The notes: generated by a model from the letters alone, not told the origin. DNA of 64,000 bases from GCA-2746365 sp963711255 (GCA_963711255.1 CAVQDO010000009.1:62001-126000); one strand, 5' to 3'; shown: positions 33,058 through 42,388, numbered from the stretch's first letter. Numbers and translations: made by a program.

Positions 33058-34431
33058 CTATTGCAGTAATATAAACAGGGCCGTCTGTCCGCGCTGAACA
33101 TTAAACAATATCTGATCATCACTGAATTTCACCATTTTCTTTATATCACTCAGTGTTTTTACCGGCGCACGATTAACCGACAAAATTAAATCGTCTTTAC
33201 GCAATCGCGCATTCCACGCCGGACTGCCGCGCGCTACGTCAGCAACCAGCAGGTACTGACTACCACCTTCATCGTGACTTTCAATGATTGCGCCGGTCAG
33301 TTTAGGATTCAGCTTTTCACCGGCAATCGACTGCTCAATTTCATCTTCGATATAAGCCGTCAGTTTTTTCTTCTCACCTTCGCGTATCACGGTAATATCC
33401 ATTTTTGCGCCGACACGCATCAGCCCGACCATATTACGCATAGCCGAAGCACTTTTAACCGAAACACCATTAATGGCCGAAACCACGTCACCGGCTTTTA
33501 AACCCGCCTTGCTGGCAGCGGAATTTTCCACCACCTGCGAGATCACTACACCCTGGTGCAGGTCCATGCCGAATGCGCGAGCCAGCTCGGGCGTCAGGTT
33601 CTGCATAATCACGCCCAGCATGCCACGCCTGACTTCACCGTATTCGATTAACTGATCCGTCAGTTTACGCACCATATTGATCGGAATAGCAAAACCAATA
33701 CCGACATTACCAGCACCGCCCGAGGCCAGAATAGCGGTGTTTATACCAATTAATTCACCGCGTAAATTCACCAGGGCACCACCCGAATTGCCTGGATTAA
33801 TCGACGCATCCGTCTGGATAAAATCTTCATAACCTTCAATACCCAGCCCGGTTCTTCCCAGTGCACTGATAATGCCGGATGTCACCGTCTGACCCAGTCC
33901 AAATGGATTACCAATCGCTACTGCAAAATCACCAACACGAATGCTTGATGAATCAGCAAAAGGGATATGCACCAGGTCTTTATGTTCGACTTTTAATATG
34001 GCAACGTCTGCTTCCGAATCGGAACCAACAATGGTGGCCTCCAGCTGCTGGCCATCGTGCAGGGTCACTGCTATTTCATCAGCACCATCAATAACGTGAT
34101 GGTTGGTCACAATGTAACCGGCATCCGCATCAATAATCACGCCGGATCCCAGGCTTTTAACTTCCTTACGCTGCGGCATGTTTTCAAAACCTTTAAAAAA
34201 CCGTTTAAACAGCGGGTCATTCAATAAAGGATGATTTTGCACATCGACCGAACCACGGGTCGCGATATTAACCACGGCAGGCCGTGTTTTTTCGATCATC
34301 GGCGCCAGGCTCGGGATGGGCTGGCCCTCAACATAAGCAGGAATAGCGGCGCTTGCCACCGTACCCGTTAGTGATGCTAATAGCGCGATAGTGATTGTTG
34401 CGGTTAATATAATCGGTCTAAACGAAAACAT
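33058..34431 (-). CDS. DegQ/DegP/MucD-type periplasmic serine protease
   Basis: HtrA-family protease and chaperone for damaged periplasmic proteins. The 457-residue product has a signal peptide (to about Ala29), the trypsin-like domain with catalytic His112 (TNHHVIDG), Asp142 (SEADVAILK) and Ser216 (NPGNSGGAL), and two PDZ domains (about 258-350 and 365-455). It lacks the long Q-linker of DegP, so DegQ- or MucD-like is the closer description. It is a single gene with its promoter in the 170-base gap before the FKBP gene. Confidence 0.95.
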   Translation of the reverse strand: MFSFRPIILTATITIALLASLTGTVASAAIPAYVEGQPIPSLAPMIEKTRPAVVNIATRGSVDVQNHPLLNDPLFKRFFKGFENMPQRKEVKSLGSGVIIDADAGYIVTNHHVIDGADEIAVTLHDGQQLEATIVGSDSEADVAILKVEHKDLVHIPFADSSSIRVGDFAVAIGNPFGLGQTVTSGIISALGRTGLGIEGYEDFIQTDASINPGNSGGALVNLRGELIGINTAILASGGAGNVGIGFAIPINMVRKLTDQLIEYGEVRRGMLGVIMQNLTPELARAFGMDLHQGVVISQVVENSAASKAGLKAGDVVSAINGVSVKSASAMRNMVGLMRVGAKMDITVIREGEKKKLTAYIEDEIEQSIAGEKLNPKLTGAIIESHDEGGSQYLLVADVARGSPAWNARLRKDDLILSVNRAPVKTLSDIKKMVKFSDDQILFNVQRGQTALFILLQ

Positions 34432-34604
34432 AACTACTCCTTAACATAAAAAAGTATCAGATAGACAAACAGCATAATACATAGTTCACCTCGATAATAT
34501 AGGGACAGCATTGCTCAAGCACAAGTAGCGCTGCCATATTGACTTGAAGTTAAGCAGTTGAGCTGATACATTTTGCCACCAATATTATTGATTAAGGAAA
34601 AACC

Positions 34605-35309
34605 ATGCGAAATATCACCCGCTTAACCGGCTTCATCTTACTGACAACCGGCCTCTATGGCTGCAGTAACGAGGGCAACAACCAGTCAACACTGGAAACT
34701 CTGAAACAAAAAGCCAGCTACAGCTATGGTGTGGACGTAGCTACGCGCTTAAAACAGCAGGGCATAGAACTCGACGTACAGGCACTCAATAGCGGTATCT
34801 CTGACGCCTATAATGGTGCTGAGCTTGCGTTAAGTGATGAAGATCGTCTGCAGGCCAAAACCAGTTTTCAGGCTGAGCTGCGTGACCAGCTGGTTAAAAA
34901 ACAGGCTGATATTTCAGCGAAGAACATAGCCGAAGGTAAAGCCTTCCTGGAAGCCAACGCGAAGAAAGAAGGCGTAGTCACTACCGAAAGCGGTCTGCAG
35001 TATAAAGTTCTGGCCAGCGGTGACGGCAAGCAGCCGACAGCAACCGACACGGTAACCACACACTATAAGGGCACTTTAATCGACGGCCGTGAATTTGACA
35101 GCTCTTACAAACGTGACAAGCCAGCATCTTTCCCGGTTAATGGCGTAATCAAAGGCTGGACAGAAGCCCTGCAGTTGATGAAGGTTGGCGACAAGTGGCA
35201 GCTATTTATTCCGTCTGACCTGGCCTACGGCGCGACTAAACGCAGCGAATTAATCGAAGCGAACTCAACCCTGATTTTCGAGATTGAGCTGCTGAGTATT
35301 AAAGAATAA
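34605..35309 (+). CDS. FKBP-type peptidyl-prolyl isomerase, lipoprotein
   Basis: Periplasmic proline isomerase of the FkpA/Mip type. The 234-residue product has a lipoprotein signal with lipobox LYGC (Cys20), an N-terminal dimerisation domain (ASYSYGVDVATRLKQQG), a long charged helix, then the FKBP domain (from ESGLQYKVLASGDGKQPTA; YKGTLIDGREFDSS; GVIKGWTEALQLMKVGDKWQ; IPSDLAYG). All key FKBP positions look intact. It is divergent from the protease gene, and both suit periplasmic protein quality control. A strong terminator follows. Confidence 0.93.
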   Translation: MRNITRLTGFILLTTGLYGCSNEGNNQSTLETLKQKASYSYGVDVATRLKQQGIELDVQALNSGISDAYNGAELALSDEDRLQAKTSFQAELRDQLVKKQADISAKNIAEGKAFLEANAKKEGVVTTESGLQYKVLASGDGKQPTATDTVTTHYKGTLIDGREFDSSYKRDKPASFPVNGVIKGWTEALQLMKVGDKWQLFIPSDLAYGATKRSELIEANSTLIFEIELLSIKE

Positions 35310-35327
35310 TTTTTTCTTTTCTCGCAT

Positions 35328-35368
35328 AAAAAAGCCCGGCTGCAGCTTTACTGTAACCGGGCTTTTTT
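35328..35368 (+). terminator. Rho-independent terminator after the FKBP gene
   Basis: AAAAAAGCCCGG (35328-35339) pairs perfectly with CCGGGCTTTTTT (35357-35368), giving a 12-pair stem with a six-T tail. The A-run on the opposite side makes it work in both directions, so it should also end the convergent yicC transcript. Confidence 0.93.
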
Positions 35369-35394
35369 ATTAACAATTTTTTATTAACAAACAG

Positions 35395-36261
35395 TTACTC
35401 TATATTCTGGATCTGCTCACGCATCTGCTCAATCAGCACCTTCAACTCGACTGAAGCATTGGTGCTGGAAATGTCCGCTGATTTGGATCCCAGGGTATTG
35501 GCTTCACGATTGAGTTCCTGCATCAGGAAATCCAGCCGGCGGCCAACCGCTTCATCACGGCTCAAAATATCACGCATTTCTTTCAGGTGGCTATCAAGGC
35601 GATCCAGTTCTTCGTCAACGTCCATCTTCTGTGCCAGGTAAACCAGTTCCTGTTCCAGCCGCTCATTATTCACTTCCAGCTGCAGGGCATCCAGCCGGTC
35701 CTGCAGTTTTTTCTGATAGCGCTGCTGAATTTCGGGGTAGTTTTCACGGCTTTGGTCAACAATCTGCTGTATCGATTCAACACGCTGCAACAGCAAATCA
35801 CGCATGCGTTCACCTTCGCGTTCACGGTTAGCGACCAGGTCGTCTAACGCGGCAATTAAGCCGGATTCACTGGCATCAATCACCGGCTTCATATCGGGTC
35901 TGCTTTCCTGCACCACGCCGGGCCATTGCAGCACTTTAATTGCGTCAACTTCTGAAGACTGGTGCAGCTTATTGGTTATTTCATGACAGGCAGCGAGTAC
36001 AGATTTGGCATGTTCATGATTAATGGTAATCGCACCTGCTTGATTGGCGCTCGGATTGAAGCGCAAAAAGCATTCAACTTTTCCGCGTGCCAGGCGCTGC
36101 TGTAATATCTCCCGGAAGCGGGTTTCACTGGCGCGTAAATCATCCGGCAATTTGAAGTGCAGCTCCAGGTAACGATGATTGACACTGCGAAGCTCCCAGA
36201 TCAGCTCGCCTTCATCCAGAGTTTGCTGCCAGCGTGCAAATGCCGTCATGCTTTTAGTCAT
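35395..36261 (-). CDS. yicC: YicC family endoribonuclease
   Basis: The 288-residue product opens MTKSMTAFARW, the YicC signature, contains LIWELRSVNHRYLELHFKLP and LQWPGVVQE, and ends with the conserved DVDEELDRLDSHLKEMRDIL and GRRLDFLMQELNREANTLGSKS region. YicC proteins are metal-dependent endoribonucleases implicated in RNA turnover. It is divergent from rph, a conserved pairing in gammaproteobacteria. Confidence 0.95.
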   Translation of the reverse strand: MTKSMTAFARWQQTLDEGELIWELRSVNHRYLELHFKLPDDLRASETRFREILQQRLARGKVECFLRFNPSANQAGAITINHEHAKSVLAACHEITNKLHQSSEVDAIKVLQWPGVVQESRPDMKPVIDASESGLIAALDDLVANREREGERMRDLLLQRVESIQQIVDQSRENYPEIQQRYQKKLQDRLDALQLEVNNERLEQELVYLAQKMDVDEELDRLDSHLKEMRDILSRDEAVGRRLDFLMQELNREANTLGSKSADISSTNASVELKVLIEQMREQIQNIE

Positions 36262-36357
36262 GCCTTTTATCCTCGTCAGTTATACCGGTTATTGTGCAAG
36301 TCTAGCATGTAGACAAATCTGGCATGTATAATACGCGCACGATAAAATAAGAGAGCC

Positions 36358-37080
36358 ATGCCCATGCGACCAAGCAACCGCCAGGCCGATGAGATGCGCA
36401 GCATACGCATCACCCGTAATTACACGAAACATGCAGAAGGTTCTGTGCTCGTTGAATTTGGAGACACCAAAGTCATCTGCACGGCCAGTGTCGAAGAACG
36501 AGTACCCGGCTTTTTACGCGGCAAAGGTCAGGGCTGGGTCACCGCAGAATACGGCATGCTGCCGCGCTCAACCGGTTTACGTATGCGCCGCGAGGCATCC
36601 CATGGCAAACAGGGTGGCCGCACCATGGAAATACAGCGTTTAATCGGCCGCGCCCTGCGTGCCGGTATTGACCTTAAGGTGCTGGGTGAAAACACCATCA
36701 ACCTGGACTGTGATGTCATTCAGGCTGATGGCGGAACACGCACAGCCAGCATAACGGGTGCGTGGGTTGCGTTGAATGATGCTGTACAGCACCTGCTTGA
36801 TAAAAAAGTCATCAAGAAGAATCCGCTGCATCATCAAATCGCTTCGGTTTCTGTCGGTATTTATAATGGCACACCGGTGCTTGACCTGGATTATGCTGAA
36901 GACTCCAATGCCGAAACCGACATGAATGTTGTGATGAACAGTGATAACGGTTTCATTGAAGTTCAGGGCACCGCCGAAGGACATCCTTACAGCAAAGACG
37001 AACTCAACAACATGCTGGCACTGGCCGAAAAAGGCATCACCGAGTTATTTGCCGCTCAGCAGGCAGCGATCAACAGCTAA
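36358..37080 (+). CDS. rph: Ribonuclease PH
   Basis: Phosphate-dependent 3'-5' exoribonuclease that trims tRNA 3' ends. The 240-residue product is full length, with the start MRPSNRQADEMRSIRITRNY, VEERVPGFLRGKGQGWVTAEYGMLPRST, the phosphate-binding Arg/Gly loop in GRTMEIQRLIGRALRAGIDL, and the DLDYAEDSNAETDMNVVM metal site. ATG at 36358 or 36364 may start it. rdgB follows 45 bases later, as in many relatives. Confidence 0.96.
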   Translation: MPMRPSNRQADEMRSIRITRNYTKHAEGSVLVEFGDTKVICTASVEERVPGFLRGKGQGWVTAEYGMLPRSTGLRMRREASHGKQGGRTMEIQRLIGRALRAGIDLKVLGENTINLDCDVIQADGGTRTASITGAWVALNDAVQHLLDKKVIKKNPLHHQIASVSVGIYNGTPVLDLDYAEDSNAETDMNVVMNSDNGFIEVQGTAEGHPYSKDELNNMLALAEKGITELFAAQQAAINS

Positions 37081-37125
37081 TTGGCATCGCTACAACTAAA
37101 AACGATATTTTCACGAGATAAAAAC

Positions 37126-37737
37126 ATGAAGCCGATCAAAAAAATTGTCCTGGCAAGCGGTAACGCTGGCAAAGTTCGAGAAATCAACAAGCTGTTTGCC
37201 GGTAGTGGCATCGAAGTGGTTCCTCAGTCTGAATTTGATGTCCCCGACGTCCCTGAAACCGGTACCACGTTTGTTGAGAATGCCATTATCAAGGCGCGTC
37301 ACGCAGCAGAGTGCACCGGCCTGCCAGCTATATCAGACGACTCAGGCATTGAAGTGGATGCGCTGGATGCTCGTCCCGGCGTTTATTCTGCGCGTTACGC
37401 AGGCGCGGGTGCCAGCGATGAAGACAACAATAGTTTAATGCTAAAAGAACTGGAAGGTGTAGCCGAAGCAGATCGCACGGCACGTTACCAGTGTTTAATT
37501 GTTTTCATGCGCTCACATACCGACCCTGTTCCTCTTATTAGCCAGGGCAGCTGGGAAGGCCGGATACTTGAAGCACCTCAGGGCGATGGCGGTTTTGGCT
37601 ATGATCCAATATTTTATGTACCAACGCATAACTGTTCTGGCGGCGAACTGCCACTGGACATTAAAAACACCTTAAGCCATCGCTCGATTGCACTGAACGC
37701 CATGCTTGAAGAGTTTAAAAAACATCAATACATATAA
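37126..37737 (+). CDS. rdgB: dITP/XTP pyrophosphatase RdgB
   Basis: Ham1-type enzyme that hydrolyses non-canonical purine triphosphates (dITP, XTP) to protect DNA. The 203-residue product from ATG 37126 has normal length; the open frame extends 15 codons upstream, but MKPIKKIVLASGNAGKVREI is the family start. Further motifs: ETGTTFVENAIIKARHA, AISDDSGIEVDALDARPGV, GDGGFGYDPIFYVP and the C-terminal SHRSIAL. It is downstream of rph and likely co-transcribed. Confidence 0.95.
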   Translation: MKPIKKIVLASGNAGKVREINKLFAGSGIEVVPQSEFDVPDVPETGTTFVENAIIKARHAAECTGLPAISDDSGIEVDALDARPGVYSARYAGAGASDEDNNSLMLKELEGVAEADRTARYQCLIVFMRSHTDPVPLISQGSWEGRILEAPQGDGGFGYDPIFYVPTHNCSGGELPLDIKNTLSHRSIALNAMLEEFKKHQYI

Positions 37738-37776
37738 TTATCAACCCCGAATTCATAGCAACGGAAATTTTTTAAT

Positions 37777-37856
37777 GTCATTGCGAGCGAAGCGCGGCAA
37801 TCTCTATCAGCAGCGGTTTCGTCTAAAGGAGATTGCCGCGCTTCGCTCGCAATGAC
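37777..37856. repeat. Palindromic intergenic repeat, family B (copy 1)
   Basis: A 28-base arm starting GTCATTGCGAGCGAAGCG is repeated as an exact inverted complement at 37829-37856, with a 24-base loop. This GTCATTGCGAGCGAAGCG-type sequence is known as a widespread intergenic repeat in many bacteria. It lies between rdgB and the next gene. A second, decayed copy is at 42389-42466. Confidence 0.92.
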
Positions 37857-37910
37857 GGAATATTCAAAAACTTTTTTGCGCTATTCACAGATATGTTTCC
37901 AACTTAATTC

Positions 37911-38399
37911 ATGACCGTTCTACTTTGCAGTGACATTAATATTGACCAGCTACATACCTTGCTGAGCCGCTATCACATGACCGTTAAAACTATCGGCGAG
38001 AATGAAGATATACCCGGTAGTTTCTGGCAACCGCCTGAAGCCGGCTTAATCGGTAACACCCTTTATATTCGAAACGATACGCCGGTGCATTCAGCACTGC
38101 ACGAAGCCTGTCATTATATTTGCATGGATGCTCAACGAAGAGATAATCTCGACACCAATGCAGGCGGCGATTACGCAGAAGAAGATGCGGTATGTTACAT
38201 GCAAATAATTCTGTCTGATTTTATAGCAGAAATGAAACAGCAACGTATGCTCGATGACATGGATGCCTGGGGATATTCGTTTCGCCTGGGCTCAGCAAAA
38301 GCCTGGTTTGAACAGGATGCGGAGGATGCCTTTGAATGGTTAGCAACAAATCATGTTATCAATCCAGATGGACAGCCAAGCTGGAAACCACGCCAGTGA
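37911..38399 (+). CDS. Conserved small protein with HExxH-like motif
   Basis: The 162-residue product has HEACHYI (His-Glu-x-x-His, about residues 64-70), the form of a zincin metallopeptidase, preceded by PVHSALHEA. A later acidic EEDAVCYMQ segment could supply the third ligand. It has no signal peptide or membrane helix, so it would be cytoplasmic. Similar short proteins are conserved in gammaproteobacteria, but I know of no function. Zinc binding and protease activity are inferred from the motif alone. Confidence 0.75.
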   Translation: MTVLLCSDINIDQLHTLLSRYHMTVKTIGENEDIPGSFWQPPEAGLIGNTLYIRNDTPVHSALHEACHYICMDAQRRDNLDTNAGGDYAEEDAVCYMQIILSDFIAEMKQQRMLDDMDAWGYSFRLGSAKAWFEQDAEDAFEWLATNHVINPDGQPSWKPRQ

Positions 38400-38462
38400 T
38401 TTAAGTGCTACGTTAAGTACCCTCACCGCACTTCAGAAACCAGCAAGTACCTGTCCTGTAAA

Positions 38463-38555
38463 TGCATCGCTCCTTGCCATCCATGGCACCGCGATATACC
38501 GTCCATCCATGGGCATGCATCGCTCCTTGCCATCCATGGCACCGCGATATACCGT
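38463..38555. repeat. Tandem 40-base repeat with palindromic core, family C
   Basis: A 40-base sequence beginning TGCATCGCTCCTTGCCATCC occurs at 38463 and again at 38516, identical over its length, period 53. Each contains the palindrome TGCCAT-CC-ATGGCA. The spacer carries a related CCATCCATGGGCA. It lies between the HExxH gene and the FadL-type gene. No coding role is apparent. Confidence 0.9.
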
Positions 38556-38568
38556 ACATCCTGTACAT

Positions 38569-38592
38569 AAAAAAGGCCCTCCGGAGAGGGCC
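38569..38592 (-). terminator. Rho-independent terminator for the FadL-type gene
   Basis: Read on the minus strand, GGCCCTC-TCCG-GAGGGCC forms a seven-pair GC-rich stem followed by six T residues. It lies 30 bases past the stop codon of the outer-membrane porin gene. Confidence 0.92.
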
Positions 38593-38621
38593 TTACTCTT
38601 ATTATTATTGTTAATTTATTA

Positions 38622-40007
38622 TTAGAAGTTAAATGTTGCCTGTGCACTTAAAATATCAACAGATGATTCGTAAGAACCAGTCAGGACTGCACCAGATGAT
38701 GATGAAGACGGCCCATTATTAATATCTGTATCACTTATAAACAGATGCGAATAGCCGAAATCAAGTGACCAGTCTGAAGCAGGTGCATAACCTAGTCCAA
38801 AACTTAACCAGGTGCGGTCATTACCAGGGATTCTCGCAGAAGTCGATTCAGGTGAACGAATCGGGGTTTCATCCAACGCCAGACCAGCACGATATATCCA
38901 CTGACTATCTGGTTTGAAATGAACACCAACAGAATAACGGTTACTGTTCGCATAAGCTAAATCCAGTGTAGGCTCCTGCCCCGGAATACCACCCGCTTGT
39001 ACGATAGTGATCGTATCCAGGCTACTCCAGCCGGTCCAGCTCCAGTCTGCCAGTACGGTCCATTTAGCATCGAGATCACGCACATAACTAACTGAAAAAG
39101 TATCGGGCATTTCAGCTGTCGCTTCTAATGTTGTATTTTGAAGGACGTTTGCGCCAAAAGCAGTGGTTGCAATACCTGCTACTGTATTTAAAGTACCATC
39201 CAGGTTGTATGTGGCATTACCGGAAACTTCATGTTTGACCGCAGAACGATAGGCGACACCTATGCGGCTTTTATCGTCCAGGTCTATTAATATACCGGCA
39301 TTCCAGCCCATTTCAGTCGAATCACCGTCCAGTTTTACACTGCTGTCTCGCGCAGCATTTGACGGAATTGTATAATCACATCCGAGTGGCATCATAGCTG
39401 CTGCTTCAAGATTTGCACATGCGGCAAATGAATCAATATTATTCGTCAATTCGAGATCAGCATATTGTATGCTGATACCAAAACCAACAGATATGTCATT
39501 TGTCGCTTTCCATGCAATCGAAGGGTTGATATTAATAGTAGCGATTTCGCTGCGTAAAGCATGATAACGACCTACCCAGCCATTATCATATTCTGTAGAC
39601 AGGCCAAAAGGCACATTCACACCTACACCGACATGAATGCCATTATCTAATTCAGTGGCATAATAAAAGTTAGGAACAAAAGCGGCATCACCCGTTTCTG
39701 AATCGGCACCCGATATTGGTGAACTGGCAAATGTTGTCGAACCATTATTGGTGAATTTTGCATCCGGTACAATAATATGCCCGGCAACAACAATTTGGCT
39801 ACCCGACAAGCGTGTCATAGCAGCCGGATTAAAATAAATCGTACTCGCATCTTCACCAATAGCAGCGGCACCGGCATATGATGCACCCTGCCCGCTCGCA
39901 CTTTGTTCAATTAATGCAAAAGATGAGGCCTGTGTTACTGTCGCAACACTTGCAATACCAGCGGCAAGCAGTGTTTTCGAAAAAGAATGCTTTAAAATTT
40001 TATTCAT
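38622..40007 (-). CDS. FadL/OmpP1/TodX-type outer membrane transport protein
   Basis: Outer-membrane beta-barrel for uptake of long-chain fatty acids or other hydrophobic compounds. The 461-residue product has a signal peptide (cleavage near SVATVTQA-SSFAL). The mature part begins SFALIEQSASGQGASYAGAA, the plug-domain signature of FadL proteins, with NPAAMTRLSGSQIV. The barrel ends in a terminal aromatic residue (AQATFNF), needed for insertion. The true substrate is not visible from sequence. It is a single-gene unit with its own terminator. Confidence 0.92.
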   Translation of the reverse strand: MNKILKHSFSKTLLAAGIASVATVTQASSFALIEQSASGQGASYAGAAAIGEDASTIYFNPAAMTRLSGSQIVVAGHIIVPDAKFTNNGSTTFASSPISGADSETGDAAFVPNFYYATELDNGIHVGVGVNVPFGLSTEYDNGWVGRYHALRSEIATININPSIAWKATNDISVGFGISIQYADLELTNNIDSFAACANLEAAAMMPLGCDYTIPSNAARDSSVKLDGDSTEMGWNAGILIDLDDKSRIGVAYRSAVKHEVSGNATYNLDGTLNTVAGIATTAFGANVLQNTTLEATAEMPDTFSVSYVRDLDAKWTVLADWSWTGWSSLDTITIVQAGGIPGQEPTLDLAYANSNRYSVGVHFKPDSQWIYRAGLALDETPIRSPESTSARIPGNDRTWLSFGLGYAPASDWSLDFGYSHLFISDTDINNGPSSSSSGAVLTGSYESSVDILSAQATFNF

Positions 40008-40148
40008 TCGAATATGTACCTTATAGTTATTATTGAATCGCTCTTGATATTACGCCAGCTTTCATCATTCTCAAAACAGCGTTTACTAATATACTGGTTT
40101 TATAGACTAATTTTAATAAAATAGTAATGGATCTAAATATTTCGAGTA

Positions 40149-40559
40149 CTATTTGTCAGGCAGCTTCCTGGGCCGCCGATTCTCGTCGATGGCAACGTAA
40201 GTTAGCGTCGCTTCGGTGACTTTTATGCAGGACTTTTCGCCATCCCGCATACGCTCGGCATAAACCTCCACCTTAACCTTCAACGATGTTCTGCCTTCTG
40301 AAATAATATCGGCATAACAGCTGATCAGATCACCGACAAATACCGGCCGTTTAAACTCGAAAGAATCTACCGCACGCGTCACAATCGGCCCGCGAACACG
40401 GTCCAGCGCAGGAATACTGCCAGCGATATCAACTTGTGACATAATCCAGCCACCGAAAATACTGCCGCCCTGGTTTTGATCTGCCGGCCGCGCGGGAACC
40501 CGGATGGCGGGTATGCGATTTTTCGGCAAGCAATCTGGAACTTCATTAATATCTGACAC
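40149..40559 (-). CDS. yciA: YciA-type acyl-CoA thioesterase
   Basis: Hot-dog-fold thioesterase that hydrolyses a range of acyl-CoAs. The 136-residue product shows RVPARPADQNQGGSIFGGWIM, the conserved acidic residue in SQVDIAGSIPA, FKRPVFVGDLISCYADI and TLTYVAIDENRRPRKLP, all typical of YciA. It is divergent from the hydrolase gene with only 32 bases between start codons, so their promoters must overlap. Confidence 0.92.
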   Translation of the reverse strand: MSDINEVPDCLPKNRIPAIRVPARPADQNQGGSIFGGWIMSQVDIAGSIPALDRVRGPIVTRAVDSFEFKRPVFVGDLISCYADIISEGRTSLKVKVEVYAERMRDGEKSCIKVTEATLTYVAIDENRRPRKLPDK

Positions 40560-40591
40560 AGTGGTTACCCGTTTTTTTTATTCAAAATAAC

Positions 40592-41365
40592 ATGAAAACC
40601 CATACGATTAAATGTAATTTTAAAAATTCACGCGGCTATACCCTGGATGCCCGGCTAGACCTGCCCGCCGATTTTGAAAACGATAACAGGACAAAGTTTG
40701 TAATTTTTTGTCACTGTTTCACCTGCACCAAAGAAACCATTACCACTTTTAGACTAAGTCGACTGCTTGCTGAAAAAGGTTACGCCGTTTTACGTTTTGA
40801 TTTTACCGGGCTAGGCACTAGTGAAGGCGATTTTTCTGCCACTACGTTTGCATCCACGCAGGACGACTTACGCAGTGCAATTGCTTTTCTCGTTGATAAT
40901 TATCAGCCACCTGAATTTCTCATGGGGCATAGTCTGGGCGGAACCACATCACTCTCGGTTGCGCAGGAATATGATTTTATTAAAGGTGTTGTCACTGTTG
41001 CGTCACCCAGTTCGCCAGATCATGTACTGCATCATTTTGGCCACGCACTTACCTTGCTCGAACAGGGCAGCCCTGCCAGCTTTGAAGTGGCTGGCGAGTT
41101 TTATGAAATAGAACCTGAATTTGTTGATAATGTTCGCAGCATTGATATGCAATCGTGTTTATCTAAACTGGATAAACCCGTACTGATATTTAACATTGAA
41201 AATGATGCACTGGTGAATGCTGGTAACGCAACAGAAATAAATCGCTGGGTTAAGGGTGGGACAAAAGTAATCAGTGTTGCAAATACCGATCACCTGCTTT
41301 CTAACCGGCAAGCCAGTGGAGATGTTGCCGAGAAGATAGTTGATTGGTTAAAAACAAAATCTTAG
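40592..41365 (+). CDS. Alpha/beta hydrolase
   Basis: The 257-residue product has the alpha/beta-hydrolase fold with oxyanion region IFCHCFTCTKE, LRFDFTGLGTSEGDF, nucleophile elbow GHSLGGTT (Ser near 113), an Asp in FNIENDALV and a His in TDHLLS near the C-terminus. The same domain is found fused to OsmC in some bacteria; here it stands alone. The substrate is unknown. Confidence 0.88.
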   Translation: MKTHTIKCNFKNSRGYTLDARLDLPADFENDNRTKFVIFCHCFTCTKETITTFRLSRLLAEKGYAVLRFDFTGLGTSEGDFSATTFASTQDDLRSAIAFLVDNYQPPEFLMGHSLGGTTSLSVAQEYDFIKGVVTVASPSSPDHVLHHFGHALTLLEQGSPASFEVAGEFYEIEPEFVDNVRSIDMQSCLSKLDKPVLIFNIENDALVNAGNATEINRWVKGGTKVISVANTDHLLSNRQASGDVAEKIVDWLKTKS

Positions 41366-41372
41366 AAGATTT

Positions 41373-41482
41373 TACCGCGGAGACGCAGAGGCGCAGAGAA
41401 AGACACTCAACAAGTTACTATGTTGCGCCGTTGGCGCAACTAGTGAAACAGGTTTTCTCTGCGCCTCTGCGTCTCTGCGGTG
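41373..41482. repeat. Palindromic intergenic repeat, family A (copy 2)
   Basis: TACCGCGGAGACGCAGAGGC at the left is mirrored by a near-exact inverted complement ending CTCTGCGGTGA at the right. The centre holds a perfect GTTGCGCC-GTT-GGCGCAAC hairpin (41422-41440). It fills the gap between the convergent hydrolase and sucD genes. It differs from copy 1 mainly by G for A changes that keep the stem paired. Confidence 0.88.
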
Positions 41483-41492
41483 AAGAACTTAA

Positions 41493-42365
41493 TTACCAAC
41501 CAGTCGCTTCCGCCACACCTTTACCCAGATCGGCAGGGGAGCGAACCGTATGCACACCGACCTTTTCCAGGGCGGCAAACTTTTCTGCTGCAGTACCTTT
41601 ACCACCTGCAATAATTGCACCGGCATGACCCATGCGTTTGCCTTTTGGTGCTGTCCCGCCGGCAATAAAAGCAGTAACCGGTTTACTCACTTCGGACTGA
41701 ATAAATTCCGCCGCTTCTTCTTCGGCGCTGCCGCCGATTTCACCGACCATTAATATGGCTTCGGTTTGCGGATCGTTTTCAAACAGTTCCAGGCAATCAA
41801 TAAAACTGGTGCCCGGTATCGGGTCACCGCCGATACCGATACAGGTACTCTGGCCAAAACCGGGATCACTGGTTTGCTTCACCGCTTCATAGGTCAGCGT
41901 ACCTGAACGTGAAACCACGCCAACTTTACCCGGCAGATGAATCTCACCCGGCATAATGCCAATTTTACATTCACCCGGTGTAATAATTCCGGGGCAGTTT
42001 GGGCCGATGATACGTGCGCATGCATTATCGGCGGCAATTTTCACCTGCAGCATATCCAGCGTAGGGATACCTTCAGTAATACAGACAATTAACTCAATCC
42101 CCGCATCGATCGCTTCCAGCATTGAATCTTTACAGAACGGCGCAGGCACATAGATAACCGTTGCGTTAGCACCGGTTTCGTTAACGGCCTGCTTTACTGT
42201 ATTAAATACCGGCAATTCAAGATGTTTCTGACCACCTTTTCCCGGTGTTACGCCGCCGACCATATTCGTACCATAAGCGATCGCCTGCTCAGAATGGAAG
42301 CTGCCCTGCTTTCCGGTAAAGCCCTGGCAGATCACTTTTGTATCTTTATTTATTAATACACTCAT
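41493..42365 (-). CDS. sucD: Succinyl-CoA synthetase alpha subunit
   Basis: With SucC, converts succinyl-CoA to succinate with ATP or GTP formation in the TCA cycle. The 290-residue product has the CoA-binding start VLINKDTKVICQGFTGKQG, NCPGIITPGECKIGIMP, and the phosphorylated His in GKRMGHAGAIIAGG. Length is normal. It follows sucC, with a decayed family B repeat in the 107-base gap between them, which is unusual for this tightly linked pair. Confidence 0.97.
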   Translation of the reverse strand: MSVLINKDTKVICQGFTGKQGSFHSEQAIAYGTNMVGGVTPGKGGQKHLELPVFNTVKQAVNETGANATVIYVPAPFCKDSMLEAIDAGIELIVCITEGIPTLDMLQVKIAADNACARIIGPNCPGIITPGECKIGIMPGEIHLPGKVGVVSRSGTLTYEAVKQTSDPGFGQSTCIGIGGDPIPGTSFIDCLELFENDPQTEAILMVGEIGGSAEEEAAEFIQSEVSKPVTAFIAGGTAPKGKRMGHAGAIIAGGKGTAAEKFAALEKVGVHTVRSPADLGKGVAEATGW

Positions 42366-42388
42366 TGTCTGTTCACTTTTTGATTTCC

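Noticed and set aside
38463..38555. CRISPR array
   Set aside because: Only two repeat copies, separated by a 13-base spacer related to the repeat itself; no cas genes.
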